A stretch of 63,900 nucleotides of DNA, from contig NZ_SADB01000023.1 in the NCBI RefSeq assembly GCF_009669305.1, forward strand, positions 1-63,900, in the 5' to 3' direction. Below are positions 26,349-36,800 of the stretch, in pieces. This DNA is from Ancylomarina sp. 16SWW S1-10-2 (GTDB taxonomy: Bacteria > Bacteroidota > Bacteroidia > Bacteroidales > Marinifilaceae). Every line of letters begins with the position of its first letter. Within the stretch, counting starts at the first letter, position 1. Under the pieces are notes generated by a model. It saw nothing but the letters and a program-made list of their open reading frames with translations. It was not told the origin of the DNA and ran no database searches. The position numbers and the translations under genes were made by a program.

Positions 26349-27056
26349 ATGAATAGAAGAAAAAGACAATATAGTATTCGTAAAATATTAACGGCCATCG
26401 CCATATGCGTAGGCCTTATATCATTGCTGTTTATAGATAGAACTCCAATACAAAAAGGCAAAACTGAAGCCCAGGTTTCTATTCCTGTACTCAATAAAAG
26501 TGAAAGTAGAGCTTTGCGCCGTTACGATAACAATTATCATCTTAAGCTAGCCCAAGCGAAGGGCTTAAAAAAGCCTTTGGTTTCTAAAACCGAATATAAA
26601 ACAAACGCAGAAGAATTTAGTCAGCATTATCAACTCGATAAAATAACCGATAATGAATATTATGAGATTCCACACCTAAGCTATTCACTTCCCTATTTGC
26701 AAACACCAGCAGTTGATTTTCTTGAGTTACTTGGCGAAGAATTTTGTGACCAACTCGAAGAACTAGAAATTAGAAAATATCGATTTTCTGTTACATCGAT
26801 ATTACGAACCCTAGAAGACCAAAAATCGCTACGCAAAAGGAATGTAAACGCAACATCCAATAAGTCATCGCATTATTATGGGAGAACCTTTGATATTTCG
26901 CAAACACGTTTTTTTGAAAGAGGGAATAGTAAACCTGTTTATTCGTATCGCCTTCGAAATATATTACTGCGAGTATTAATTGAACTACAGGATAAAGGTA
27001 AATGTTACGTTCTACTTGAACGTCAAACAAAATGTATTCATATAACTGTAAGATAA
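26349..27056 (+). CDS. DUF5715-like membrane-anchored protein, possible M15-type peptidase fold
   Basis: I place the start at the ATG at 26349 (MNRRKRQYSIRKILT) rather than at the upstream 26304, because this gives basic residues directly before a membrane helix (ILTAIAICVGLISLLFI). The mature 200 residues lie outside the cytoplasm. SSHYYGRTFDIS and the terminal CIHITVR resemble the HxxGxAxD and HxH zinc-ligand motifs of D-Ala-D-Ala peptidases, and the segment FSVTSILRTLEDQKSLRKRN fits the same fold. The domain matches what is annotated in Bacteroidota as DUF5715. A cell-wall role is an inference. The gene follows the repeat cluster. Confidence 0.7.
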   Translation: MNRRKRQYSIRKILTAIAICVGLISLLFIDRTPIQKGKTEAQVSIPVLNKSESRALRRYDNNYHLKLAQAKGLKKPLVSKTEYKTNAEEFSQHYQLDKITDNEYYEIPHLSYSLPYLQTPAVDFLELLGEEFCDQLEELEIRKYRFSVTSILRTLEDQKSLRKRNVNATSNKSSHYYGRTFDISQTRFFERGNSKPVYSYRLRNILLRVLIELQDKGKCYVLLERQTKCIHITVR

Positions 27057-27134
27057 TCTAATAGGTACTTCCTTTTAAGAAATATAGAATTTAAATACCA
27101 ATAGAATCAGTACCATAGACCACTAACTTTAATG

Positions 27135-27173
27135 AAAAAGCTTTACAAATCAATGACTTGTAAAGCTTTTTTA
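27135..27173. terminator. Bidirectional terminator between the DUF5715-like gene and tRNA-Leu
   Basis: A 14-base-pair stem (AAAAAGCTTTACAA with its complement) with T-runs on both strands. It ends the leftward tRNA transcript just past the tRNA 3' end and probably also the rightward gene. Confidence 0.85.
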
Positions 27174-27176
27174 TTG

Positions 27177-27260
27177 TGCCCAAATCGGGACTCGAACCCG
27201 AACAACCATAAGGCCACCAGCCCCTCAAGCTGGCGCGTCTACCAATTCCGCCACCTGGGC
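27177..27260 (-). tRNA. tRNA-Leu, anticodon GAG
   Basis: An 84-base leucine tRNA on the minus strand. The acceptor stem begins GCCCAGG and ends TTTGGGC plus discriminator A, with two G-U pairs. The D arm GGCGGAATTGGTAGACGCG, anticodon stem CCAGC/GCTGG with loop TTGAGGG, a long variable arm (TGGCCTTATGGTTGT) and the T arm GTTCGAGTCC are all present. CCA is not encoded. Confidence 0.96.
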
Positions 27261-27399
27261 ATGTTTGCATTAGCAAAAGTAATAAATATGTTCTATATGC
27301 AAAGTAAAAAGAAGTCCAAATCGATTTTAAATAAAAACATAAATTACACGGGTACTGATTTTCAGACTCTAAGCGAAAAGGTGATTTCAAGGCTTTTTA

Positions 27400-27407
27400 T
27401 ATCTTTG
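27400..27407 (+). promoter_or_regulatory. -7 promoter element of the 182-residue gene
   Basis: TATCTTTG matches TANNTTTG, 24 bases before the ATG at 27431. Confidence 0.55.
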
Positions 27408-27430
27408 CACTATATTATAATATATTCAAC

Positions 27431-27979
27431 ATGCCAGAACAGATACAAGACTATAGCTATCTCGATAAAATAGCCCTACAAAAAGAGAAATGGAACGATT
27501 TGAACAAATCGGAATTACAGGTGATGTGCTTCAGAACCTTCCTGCTTTACGGGCAATCTCAGAATAAAAACATGATACTCACCGTTTTTGAGATATATGA
27601 GTTTCTTATGGCTAATACATCATTAACAGAACGAACCAAGATGCTAACCGCTCTTAGTGCTAACATTAGAAAGAAGAATGCAAAGGCAATTATGGGTCTT
27701 TTTCCTTTTATTCAAGTTGAAGAAGATGCTAATATCATTCGTACAGCTGCCCAGTTTTTTATCAATCTATCGGTTATATCAAATAAAGAACCCTTATCAG
27801 GAACAAAAATTCTATTGGAACTAATTCGTGAAGACTTAAACGATTCACGTTCGGCCTATGTTCTTTTGGGTTTACTCGATGTCGATAACGAAAAAGTGAA
27901 TACACAGGTAAGCCTTATTTATACTGAACTGGGTAGTGAGGTTAAAACCATTCTTCACAATAATGGCGTAAAAATATAG
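27431..27979 (+). CDS. Conserved-looking helical protein of unknown function
   Basis: A 182-residue soluble protein with no signal peptide, membrane helix or motif I recognise. It is predicted to be almost all helix (LQVMCFRTFLLYGQ; MILTVFEIYEFLMAN; NIIRTAAQFFINLSVI; SGTKILLELIREDL), with helix pairs that resemble HEAT/ARM-type repeats, so a protein-binding role is possible. It has a clear promoter and a strong terminator of its own, which supports a real gene. Confidence 0.7.
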   Translation: MPEQIQDYSYLDKIALQKEKWNDLNKSELQVMCFRTFLLYGQSQNKNMILTVFEIYEFLMANTSLTERTKMLTALSANIRKKNAKAIMGLFPFIQVEEDANIIRTAAQFFINLSVISNKEPLSGTKILLELIREDLNDSRSAYVLLGLLDVDNEKVNTQVSLIYTELGSEVKTILHNNGVKI

Positions 27980-28002
27980 AAGACTCACAATAAAAGACTT
28001 TA

Positions 28003-28038
28003 AAAAAGCGATTCTGTCATGGAATCGCTTTTCTTTTT
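28003..28038 (+). terminator. Terminator of the 182-residue gene
   Basis: GCGATTC at 28008-28014 pairs with GAATCGC at 28022-28028, flanked by A- and T-runs. Confidence 0.85.
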
Positions 28039-28077
28039 TCTCCACAAGAGAGATTCGTTAGAAGGAAAATTGAATAT

Positions 28078-28460
28078 CTAATAAGGGTTCCCCGAATTTA
28101 GCGCTGTCTCAATATTAATTTTTTCATCTGGTAAGTGAACATCACGTAGGGTTGGTCCGAAAGAAATCATATCCATATTTGGATATTTATTAAGGCTTAA
28201 ACCGCATTCTAAACCTGTGTGAATAAAACAAACAATTGACTCACTATAAAACAAAGGTTCGTCTAATTTAACGACTGCTTTAAAATTTGATGAATCTAGT
28301 TTTAGAGCCCCGCAAAACATCAAAATCCTCAGTTTTTAGATCTTTCCTTATAAAACAACATCAATAACCTGCACAATATTAAATTCTCGCTGTAAACATC
28401 ACTACATTGCGAAATGGTAATATAAATTTCACTCCCATCAGAAGCTCAACCGAAACAAAA
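28078..28460 (-). pseudogene. Decayed 3' copy of the pepD dipeptidase gene
   Basis: The bases match the C-terminal part of the intact pepD gene at 42198-43658 on the same strand. The clearest block reads [39 protein letters not shown] against [39 protein letters not shown]. Further upstream the similarity continues in broken frames up to about 28460 (around the [10 protein letters not shown] region of the parent). The first two thirds of the gene, including the catalytic metal ligands, are missing, and the tail is altered to ALNSGNPY. An apparent 81-codon frame at 28078-28323 is part of this remnant and not a gene. Confidence 0.9.
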
Positions 28461-29172
28461 ACTGAGATACAGAATACCATAAAATAGATATCGAATAAAC
28501 AAACACTCAAAGTATCTAAAGCAATCTCATTAACGTGCGATATATATTGAAAGAATAAATCTCTTGCTCATTAGTCTAAAATAGGCTTTTTAAACCTCAT
28601 GCAAACCTTAAGTTTTCAAACTATCCTCTAAAATATCAATACAAACTTCGAAGTGTTATAGTCATTAAAATTAGCTGAAAAAAATATTTATAAAATCCCA
28701 CTATAAATTGACTTAATAAAAATAAAAAGATAACTTTAAAGGGAGATACATATTAGTATCAAAAAACAAAAAAAGGAACTTCTAGATTTTGTAGATATTT
28801 GATATCGATTTTGATTGGCATTTTAACTGATTCAATTCTCACCAAATTTTTTATCCATATTTCATAAGCTTCAACCACGAAATATTTATATTGAATTTGA
28901 TCTCAGTATTTACTGTTGTCCTTAGAATTTCAATTTTGGAAACGCTCTTTATTTTCTGTTAAAAAATTAACGTAAATCACAATACTGTATTTAAACAAAC
29001 AGATTGTAATTATGTATTACAAAAAGCCCTTTTGCGTTCAAAAAAAGATGCTCAAAAAAATTAATTTGAGCTATTAAAAATAAAATAAAAAATCCTAACT
29101 TGAGCTTTAAATCAAGTTATTATAATGAAATTTGAATATAGTGTTTGAAAATAGTATTTAAATCGTTTGTAC
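28461..29172. other. Long AT-rich region before the glycogen operon
   Basis: About 700 bases with no convincing frame on either strand and no repeats. It probably contains the promoter of the four rightward glucan genes, but no clear TANNTTTG was found close to the first start; TAGTGTTTG near 29140 differs by one extra base. Confidence 0.4.
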
Positions 29173-31086
29173 ATGAACTATCTTAAATTTGATAAAGCTA
29201 AACTGGTAAATACCGAATATTCTTTAAAAAGAGAATTTGTTCGAACGAACCGAGCAGGCTCCTTTGCTAGCTCAACAATAATCAATTGCAATACGCGTAA
29301 ATATCACGGTCTACTTATTTGTCCTATCGATAATTTTGGGGGTGAAAACCACGTCTTATTATCAACTCTAGATGAAACGCTTATTCAACACGGATCTTCA
29401 TTCAATCTAGGTATCCATAAATTTCCGGGTATGTATAGCCCAAAAGGCAATAAGTATGTTCGTGGATACGAAATGGGACCAACATCTTCAATTACATATC
29501 GAATTGGGGGTATGGTATTGAAAAAGGAATTACTACTCGTTGAAAAAGAAGAACGCATTCTAGTTCGCTACACTTTATTGGAGGCAAATTCTCCAACAAT
29601 TTTACGTCTTCAACCTTTTTTGGCTTTTAGAAACAGCCATTCATTAACTAGAGCTAATTTAAATGCCAATACACGCTCTGAGATAATAAATAACGGGATT
29701 AAGATCAAACTGTATGATGGATTCCCATATTTGCATATGCAAAGCTCTAAAGAGTCTGAATTCATTCATGTTCCTGATTGGTATTATAATGTTGAATACA
29801 AAGAAGAAAAAAAGAACGACCTTGAATGTAATGAAGACTTATTTGTTCCAGGTTATTTCGAGATGAAAATAAAAAAAGGTGAAACAATCATTTTTTCTGC
29901 CGGCACAAAAGAAATTGACCCTAGTACCATCGTTAAACTATTTAATTCGGAACTTAAGAAGAAAAATAATTTCAATAGTTTTGAAAATTGTTTAGAAAAT
30001 GCTGCTGTCCAATTTTTTTCAAGAAAAGGGAAAGAAACCAAAATTATAAATGGTTTTCCTTGGTTTAGTACTAGCGAACGAAATACCTACCTCGCTTTAC
30101 CAGGACTAACTCTTGCTAGAGGTGACAAAAAAACCTTTAAAGAGGTTATGGACACTTCGGTAGCACGACTTAACAACCGCTATTTAAATGAAGAAAAATC
30201 TGATAAACGAGCCGCTGATGTGCCATTATGGTTTTTTTGGTCACTTCAAAAATTTCACGAATCAGGTGCTTCAAACGCTTCTATTTGGAAAAAGTATGGC
30301 AAACAAATGGAATTTATTCTCGACACGTATCTAGATGGTAAAAAACAATTCGTTGAAGTACATGACAATGGTCTTCTTTGGATCACTCGTCACGGTTCTA
30401 CTTGGATGAATACTAAATTCAACGGTATTCCCGTAACAGAACGAAAAGGCTACGTGGTAGAGATAAATGCGCTTTGGTATAATGCGATCTGTTTTGCATT
30501 AGAATTAGCAAAAGATTCTAAAGACAAAGCGTTTATTGACAAGTGGAAAGATCTACCTGAAAAAATAAAGATTTCATTCAACGAAATTTTAACTTATAAA
30601 AATGGAAAGGCTGTATATGATTATTACGACGAAAATGGTGGTAATACTCGAGTGCGTCCCAACCAACTTTTTGCAGCTTCACTACCCTATTCGTGTCTAA
30701 CTGATGAAACAAAAAAATGTATCCTTGACGAAATTGAGAGAGAACTACTTACGCCTCGTGGACTAAGAACTATTTCTCCTGACTCATCTATTTATAAAGG
30801 GACATTTAAAGGGTTTGAAGCACATCGAAAAATTGCTTATCATCAAGGTTGTGCTTTTCCTTGGCTATTAGGTCATTTTGCTGAAGCTTACCTTAAACTT
30901 CACAAATCAGGAGGACACGCACTAATTCAAAAACTATATGATGGGTTCGAAGTCTGCTTAAGTGAACATGGTTTGGGTACGATCTCTGAAATTTACGATG
31001 GAAACCCGCCTCATAAACCAAGTGGAGCAACATCGTATGCTTTGAGTGTCGCTGAAATCATCAGAATCAATAAAATGTTAAAATAA
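29173..31086 (+). CDS. Glycogen debranching enzyme, GH133-type amylo-alpha-1,6-glucosidase
   Basis: A 637-residue cytoplasmic enzyme that removes alpha-1,6 branches from glycogen. The N-terminal domain has EFVRTNRAGSFASSTI and NTRKYHGLL, typical of the bacterial/archaeal debranching family. The C-terminal (alpha/alpha)6 barrel carries GFPWFSTSERNTYLALPGL, WITRHGSTWMN, RPNQLFAASLP and AYHQGCAFPWLLGHFAEAY. I chose the ATG at 29173; a TTG two codons upstream is possible but less likely. It opens a four-gene run with GT4, GH57 and the synthase-phosphorylase fusion. Confidence 0.94.
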   Translation: MNYLKFDKAKLVNTEYSLKREFVRTNRAGSFASSTIINCNTRKYHGLLICPIDNFGGENHVLLSTLDETLIQHGSSFNLGIHKFPGMYSPKGNKYVRGYEMGPTSSITYRIGGMVLKKELLLVEKEERILVRYTLLEANSPTILRLQPFLAFRNSHSLTRANLNANTRSEIINNGIKIKLYDGFPYLHMQSSKESEFIHVPDWYYNVEYKEEKKNDLECNEDLFVPGYFEMKIKKGETIIFSAGTKEIDPSTIVKLFNSELKKKNNFNSFENCLENAAVQFFSRKGKETKIINGFPWFSTSERNTYLALPGLTLARGDKKTFKEVMDTSVARLNNRYLNEEKSDKRAADVPLWFFWSLQKFHESGASNASIWKKYGKQMEFILDTYLDGKKQFVEVHDNGLLWITRHGSTWMNTKFNGIPVTERKGYVVEINALWYNAICFALELAKDSKDKAFIDKWKDLPEKIKISFNEILTYKNGKAVYDYYDENGGNTRVRPNQLFAASLPYSCLTDETKKCILDEIERELLTPRGLRTISPDSSIYKGTFKGFEAHRKIAYHQGCAFPWLLGHFAEAYLKLHKSGGHALIQKLYDGFEVCLSEHGLGTISEIYDGNPPHKPSGATSYALSVAEIIRINKMLK

Positions 31087-31109
31087 GTCATCTTTTAAAT
31101 AGATTGGGT

Positions 31110-32393
31110 ATGAAGGTACTAATGTTTGGGTGGGAATTTCCACCACATATTTCGGGAGGTTTGGGTACTGCTTGTTATGGTTTAACAAAGGGTTTATCAA
31201 AAATCAAAGATTTAGATATCATTTTTGTTGTCCCTAAAGCCTATGGTGATGAAGATCAAAGTAAAATGGAATTGATTGGAGCCAATGGTGTTCGTATTGA
31301 ACAAGTGCAATCCCATATCGAAGAATTTAAAAATCAACATACCTATTTGGAGGTTGAATCTCAATTGATTCCTTATAACGATCCCGAAGAATATTATACA
31401 TTTCGTAGCGAAGATCTTTATGGAAAAAACAAATTTTTCAAGGTTGATAAAGAAGGTAAAATAGAATTTTCAGGAACCTATGGGGCTAACTTAATAGAGG
31501 AAATTTACAAATACGCCTATGTTGCATCAACAATAAGTGCCGAATACGAACACGATGTGATTCATGCTCACGATTGGCTTTGTTATCCTGCAGGAATAGC
31601 TGCCAAAGAAGCCTCGGGTAAACCTTTAGTTATACATGTACATGCTACTGATTTTGACCGTAGCGGGGGAAATGTAAACCCACAGGTATTTGAAATTGAA
31701 AAAAAAGGAATGGATGCTGCCGATAAAATAATTACGGTAAGTAATCTAACACGAAATATTGTTATCGAAAAGTATGGACAAAATCCTGATAAAGTTACAA
31801 CCGTATATAATGCAGTAGAACCTGTTCCTATTGAAGAAAAAGCAAAAGTAGGAAAAGGCGTTCAAGAAAAAGTGGTCACTTTTCTAGGAAGAATTACCAT
31901 GCAAAAAGGACCAGAGTATTTTGTTGAAGCTGCCCATCAAGTTTTAAAAAAAATGGATAATGTACGCTTTGTTATGGCAGGAAGTGGCGATATGCTTGAA
32001 AAGATGGTTGATCGTGCAGCAGAACTGGGAATTACAGACAAATTCCACTTTACTGGGTTTTTAAAGGGCGACGATGTTTTTAAAATGCTTGGCATGACTG
32101 ACGTATACGTTATGCCATCGGTATCGGAACCATTTGGAATTTCGCCATTAGAAGCCATGCAATCCAACGTTCCCGTTATTATTTCGAAACAATCAGGCGT
32201 TGCCGAAATACTAACACATGCTATTAAAGTAGATTATTGGGATATAGATGCCATGGCAGATGCCATTTATGCTATTCTTAATTATGATACACTCTCTAAA
32301 GTATTTAAAGAAGACGGAAAAGAAGAAGTAGATAATCTAAAGTGGGCTAATGCAGCACTAAAAGTCTACGATGTATATAATTCTACTTTATAA
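31110..32393 (+). CDS. GT4-family glycosyltransferase of the glycogen locus
   Basis: A 427-residue GT-B enzyme. The N-terminal loop FGWEFPPHISGGLGTACYGL is like the nucleotide-sugar site of bacterial starch/glycogen synthase-like proteins, and the C-terminal SEPFGISPLEAMQSNVPVI is the E-x7-E motif of GT4 retaining enzymes. No membrane segment or signal peptide. I prefer the ATG at 31110 over an upstream TTG. It probably acts on alpha-glucan or maltodextrin in the cytoplasm, given its fixed place between the GH133 and GH57 genes, but donor and acceptor cannot be read from sequence. Confidence 0.88.
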   Translation: MKVLMFGWEFPPHISGGLGTACYGLTKGLSKIKDLDIIFVVPKAYGDEDQSKMELIGANGVRIEQVQSHIEEFKNQHTYLEVESQLIPYNDPEEYYTFRSEDLYGKNKFFKVDKEGKIEFSGTYGANLIEEIYKYAYVASTISAEYEHDVIHAHDWLCYPAGIAAKEASGKPLVIHVHATDFDRSGGNVNPQVFEIEKKGMDAADKIITVSNLTRNIVIEKYGQNPDKVTTVYNAVEPVPIEEKAKVGKGVQEKVVTFLGRITMQKGPEYFVEAAHQVLKKMDNVRFVMAGSGDMLEKMVDRAAELGITDKFHFTGFLKGDDVFKMLGMTDVYVMPSVSEPFGISPLEAMQSNVPVIISKQSGVAEILTHAIKVDYWDIDAMADAIYAILNYDTLSKVFKEDGKEEVDNLKWANAALKVYDVYNSTL

Positions 32394-32420
32394 ATTATTT
32401 GTAACAAAAACATCAATAAT

Positions 32421-33710
32421 ATGAAGGCACTTTGTTTATACTTCCAAGTTCATCAACCATTGCGTTTAAGAAGATATCGTTTTTTCGATATTGGCAACGA
32501 TCATTACTATTACGATGACTATGTAAATGAATCAACAATGAGAAGAATAGCAGATGAGTGTTACTTACCTGCCAATAAAATTATCTCTGATTTACTAAAA
32601 AAACACAAAGGTAAGTTTAAGATCACCTTCTCAATTACTGGGGTTGCTTTGGATCAATTCGAAATGTACACACCAGAAGTTATCGATAGTTTTAAGGAAT
32701 TAGCTCAAACGGGTTGTGTCGAGTTTTTAGCAGAAACCTATTCCCACTCATTGACTGCTTTAACCAACAAAGATGATTTTTTCAAACAAGTAAAAGATCA
32801 TAGTGATCGAATTGAGAAATTATTTGGACAACGTCCGAAAGTATTTCGAAATACGGAATTGATTTACTCTGATGAGATAGGTGAAATGGTTGCTGAAATG
32901 GGATATAAAGCAATGATAACCGAAGGTGCTAAACATATATTGGCATGGAAAAGCCCCAATTATTTATACTGCAATGCGATTAACCCAAAGTTGAAGATCT
33001 TGTTGCGCAATTATAAATTAAGCGACGATATTGCTCTTCGATTTTCATCTAAGACTTGGTCTGAATGGCCATTTACAACATCCAAATTTGTTCAGCAATT
33101 AAATGAAGTAGACAAGAAAGAAGATCTAGTAAATATCTTTATGGACTACCAAGTTTTTGGTGAATTTCATAAAAAAGAATCTGGCATTTTTGAATTCTTA
33201 AAGCATTTACCATCTGAAGTTATTCAAAATTCTGATTATAGATTCGTTACGCCTACCGAAGTCTCTTTAGAATATCAACCCGTTTCTCAAATTCATGTTC
33301 CTAATCCAATTTCTTGGGCAGATGAAGAACGTGATTTAGCCCGCTGGCAAGGTAACAAGCTGCAAAATGAAGCTTTAAATAAACTTTATAGTCTCCGAGA
33401 AAGTGTGTTAAAAGTAAATGATGAAAGGTTGGAAAAAGATTGGGAATATTTACAAGAAAGTGATCATTTTTATCACATGTGCACAAAAACTTATTTCGAA
33501 GATATCCCAACCAATCCAAATCCTTACGGATCACCTTACGAAGCCTTTATCAACTTCATGAATGTATTGAGTGATTTCCAGCTAAGATTAAAAGCCTTGC
33601 AAGGAACGTCATCGGAAAATATGGATGACTTGAAAAAACAAATTGCAGCAAAAGATAAACTTATAAAAAAATATAAGAATGAGTTGGATGATATAAAAAA
33701 GGCAATTTGA
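32421..33710 (+). CDS. GH57-family alpha-amylase/glucanotransferase-like enzyme
   Basis: A 429-residue cytoplasmic enzyme. H11 in YFQVHQPLR, E146 in FRNTELIYS (nucleophile) and D242 in FMDYQVFGE (acid/base) are the conserved GH57 residues, so it should be active. The C-terminal part is a helical domain with a lysine-rich coiled tail. GH57 enzymes include alpha-amylases, 4-alpha-glucanotransferases and branching enzymes; the locus has a separate GH13 branching enzyme, so amylase or glucanotransferase is more likely. It is 27 bases behind the GT4 gene. Confidence 0.92.
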   Translation: MKALCLYFQVHQPLRLRRYRFFDIGNDHYYYDDYVNESTMRRIADECYLPANKIISDLLKKHKGKFKITFSITGVALDQFEMYTPEVIDSFKELAQTGCVEFLAETYSHSLTALTNKDDFFKQVKDHSDRIEKLFGQRPKVFRNTELIYSDEIGEMVAEMGYKAMITEGAKHILAWKSPNYLYCNAINPKLKILLRNYKLSDDIALRFSSKTWSEWPFTTSKFVQQLNEVDKKEDLVNIFMDYQVFGEFHKKESGIFEFLKHLPSEVIQNSDYRFVTPTEVSLEYQPVSQIHVPNPISWADEERDLARWQGNKLQNEALNKLYSLRESVLKVNDERLEKDWEYLQESDHFYHMCTKTYFEDIPTNPNPYGSPYEAFINFMNVLSDFQLRLKALQGTSSENMDDLKKQIAAKDKLIKKYKNELDDIKKAI

Positions 33711-33846
33711 TTAAAGTGATTGAAAACAGTTTAAGTTTTTTCTCTAATTATTTGTTCTAAAAAGAATTGATATTTTCACAAAAACACTTTACAGAGATCT
33801 TCTAAACATATGGAAACCTCTCTAAAATATTAATAATTCAATACTA

Positions 33847-36800
33847 ATGAAAGATCTAAAAACGAAACCAAATTATATATTTGAAGTTAGTTGGGAAGTT
33901 TGTAATAAAGTTGGGGGAATACATACCGTTATTTCAACTAAGGCCTTATCCTTGAAAAAAAATTTTGGGGATCAGATTATCTACATCGGTCCCGACATTT
34001 GGACTGAAAATAATCCATGCAAGGAATTTGAGGAAGATGCCAATCTATTTAAAGAATGGAAACAACAAATGGATTTCACTGGACTAAAAGTTAGAGTTGG
34101 CCATTGGCTAATACCAGGAAAACCTATAGCCATTTTGGTTGATTTTAAGAGTTTGATTCCTCGAAAAGATGAAATTTTTGCACGTCTTTGGGAAGTCTAC
34201 AACGTAGAATCCTACGAAGCCGAATGGGAATATGTTGAGGCTGCACTATTTGGCTATGCCAGTGGTATGATAATTGAGAACTTCGTTGATTTGAAATTAT
34301 CGGAATCAGATATTCCAATAGCTCATTTTCACGAATGGATGTCGGGAGCAGGCTGTCTTTATATAGAGATGAGCTCATCTGAAATTACAACCCTATTTAC
34401 AACTCATGCAACCATGATGGGGCGCGTGCTAGCAAGCAATTACGAGAATTTATATGACAATTTGGAATCTTTTGATCCCAAAAAGAAAGCAGCTCAGTAT
34501 CATGTTACTTCTAAATGTTCCTTAGAGTACGCAGCTGCCACAGCTGCAGATTGTTTGGCCACTGTAAGCGGCATTACAGCAAATGAATGTCGTCATTTTT
34601 ATGGTCGCCCTGTAAATATTGTCACTCCCAATGGATTCGAAGATGACTTTGTTCCTGTTGGTGCTGAACTTGAGGAAAAAAGAAGCTTATCTCGTTACAA
34701 ATTAAAACAAGTTACCGAAGCTTTAATTGGACACAAATTATCTGCTGATACCATGTTTATAGGAACCAGTGGTCGTTATGAATATAAAAATAAAGGAATA
34801 GACATCTTTTTGGAATCCTTGGCTAAACTTAATGCCAACAAAAGCCTCGATAGAGAAATTGTAGCTTATTTATTAATACCCGGTGATCAAAAAGGTCCTC
34901 GTGAAGATTTATTAAATAATATAAGTAACAGAAGTGACAGCCACGTACTGCCTAATCCTTTTATTACTCACAATTTAAATAACTACAATGATGCCATTCT
35001 TAATAAAATTCAAAGTTTAGGTTTTACCAATTCGGCAGATAGTAAAGTAAAAGTTATTCTTTGTCCTACATATTTAAATGGCGAAGATGGAATTTTCAAC
35101 CTATCTTATTACAACTTGCTTGTAGGTCTTGACTTATCTATTTTCCCATCATACTATGAACCTTGGGGCTACACACCTCTTGAAAGTATCGCTTTTAAAG
35201 TGCCTACAATAACAACCTCTTTAGCTGGTTTTGGAAAATGGGCAACCGATTTTGATGGTAATAATTTAGAATCGGTGGGCGTTGAAGTTCTAGAACGTAC
35301 CGACCATAATTCATTGGAATTAGTCGAAAACTTGAGTACTTCTATTTTATCCTTCTCAAAGAAATCATCAACAGATTTTGAAGAGGTTAGAAATAACAGT
35401 CAAGCATTTTCTAAAAATGCGCTATGGCGTCTTTTTATCAGTTACTATCATCAGGCATATAGTATTGCCATTAAAAATAATGTAAACAGAAACCTTACCG
35501 ATAGAGACGAAAATTTTGACGACTTAAACCAACAATTCGGAATTAGTAAAGCCAATAAAGTCAATTGGCGAAAATTGTTTATCGGTTCAAACCTACCAGA
35601 ACAAATAAAAGGACTAGAAGATCTTTCAATGAATATTTGGTGGTCGTGGAATTACTCTGCTATATCTTTATTTAAATCTATAGATCCTGAACTTTGGAAA
35701 AGGTGTGATGAAAATCCAATTCTACTTTTAAAACAAGTAAGCAGTAAACGCTTATCTGAGTTGATTGTTGATAAAGATTTTATGAAGAAATATAATAAAA
35801 TCTATCAGGATTTTAATGATTATATAGATGTAAAACCAGATGAAAATAAAGCAAAAATTGCTTATTTCTCTATGGAGTATGGTCTAAATGATAATCTAAA
35901 AATATATTCAGGTGGTCTTGGTATTCTAGCAGGAGATTACATGAAAGAAGCCAGTGATTCAAATGTGAATATGGTTGGAATTGGATTTATGTATAGGTTT
36001 GGCTATTTCAAGCAAAGTCTGTCTTTAAAAGGAGAGCAACAAGTAATCATCGAAGAACAAAAATTTTCTCACTTACCTATAACACAGGTAAGAGATTCTG
36101 CTGGATTACCCCTAACAATAAGTGTTGAAATTGCAAATAGAACTGTAACTGCAAAAATATTCCGTGTAGATGTAGGTCGAATTCCTCTCTATTTATTAGA
36201 TACCGATACGAAAGTTAATGCAGAAGAAGATAAAGTTATTACGCATCAACTTTATGGTGGCGATTGGGATAATAGAATCAAACAAGAAATATTATTAGGT
36301 ATAGGTGGTATTAGAACTCTAAATGCGCTCGATATAAATCCTGATTTATACCATTGTAACGAAGGACATGCTGCATTAATTAATGTAGAACGACTTATAC
36401 AGTTAACGGCCAAATCTCATTCTTATAGTGAAGCCCTTGAAATTGTAAAAGCAGGCTCTTTATTTACAACACACACGCCTGTACCAGCAGGTCACGATAC
36501 TTTTGAAGAAGGTATGGTTCGTTATTATCTTCCTTCTGTGCCTTTACAACTAGGAATTAATTGGGAACAATTTTTAGCTTTAGGAAGAGTTAATCCTAAA
36601 GATCATAAGGAAAAATTCTCAATGAGTAATTTAGCAGCCAATACATCTCTACAAATGAATGGTGTAAGCTGGTTGCACGGAAAAGTGTCTCAAGAAATGT
36701 TTAACAATCTATATGCTGGATTTTTCCCTGAAGAATTACATATAGGTTATGTTACCAATGGCGTCCATTACCCATCGTGGACAGCTAAAGAATGGCGTTC

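Noticed and set aside
27091-27390. Frames on both strands of about 100 codons over the tRNA
   Set aside because: They run through the tRNA-Leu gene and its terminator and have no supporting motif.
28078-28323. An 81-codon open frame that could be called a small gene
   Set aside because: Its sequence is the C-terminal part of PepD with the catalytic part missing and similarity continuing out of frame upstream, so it is a pseudogene remnant.
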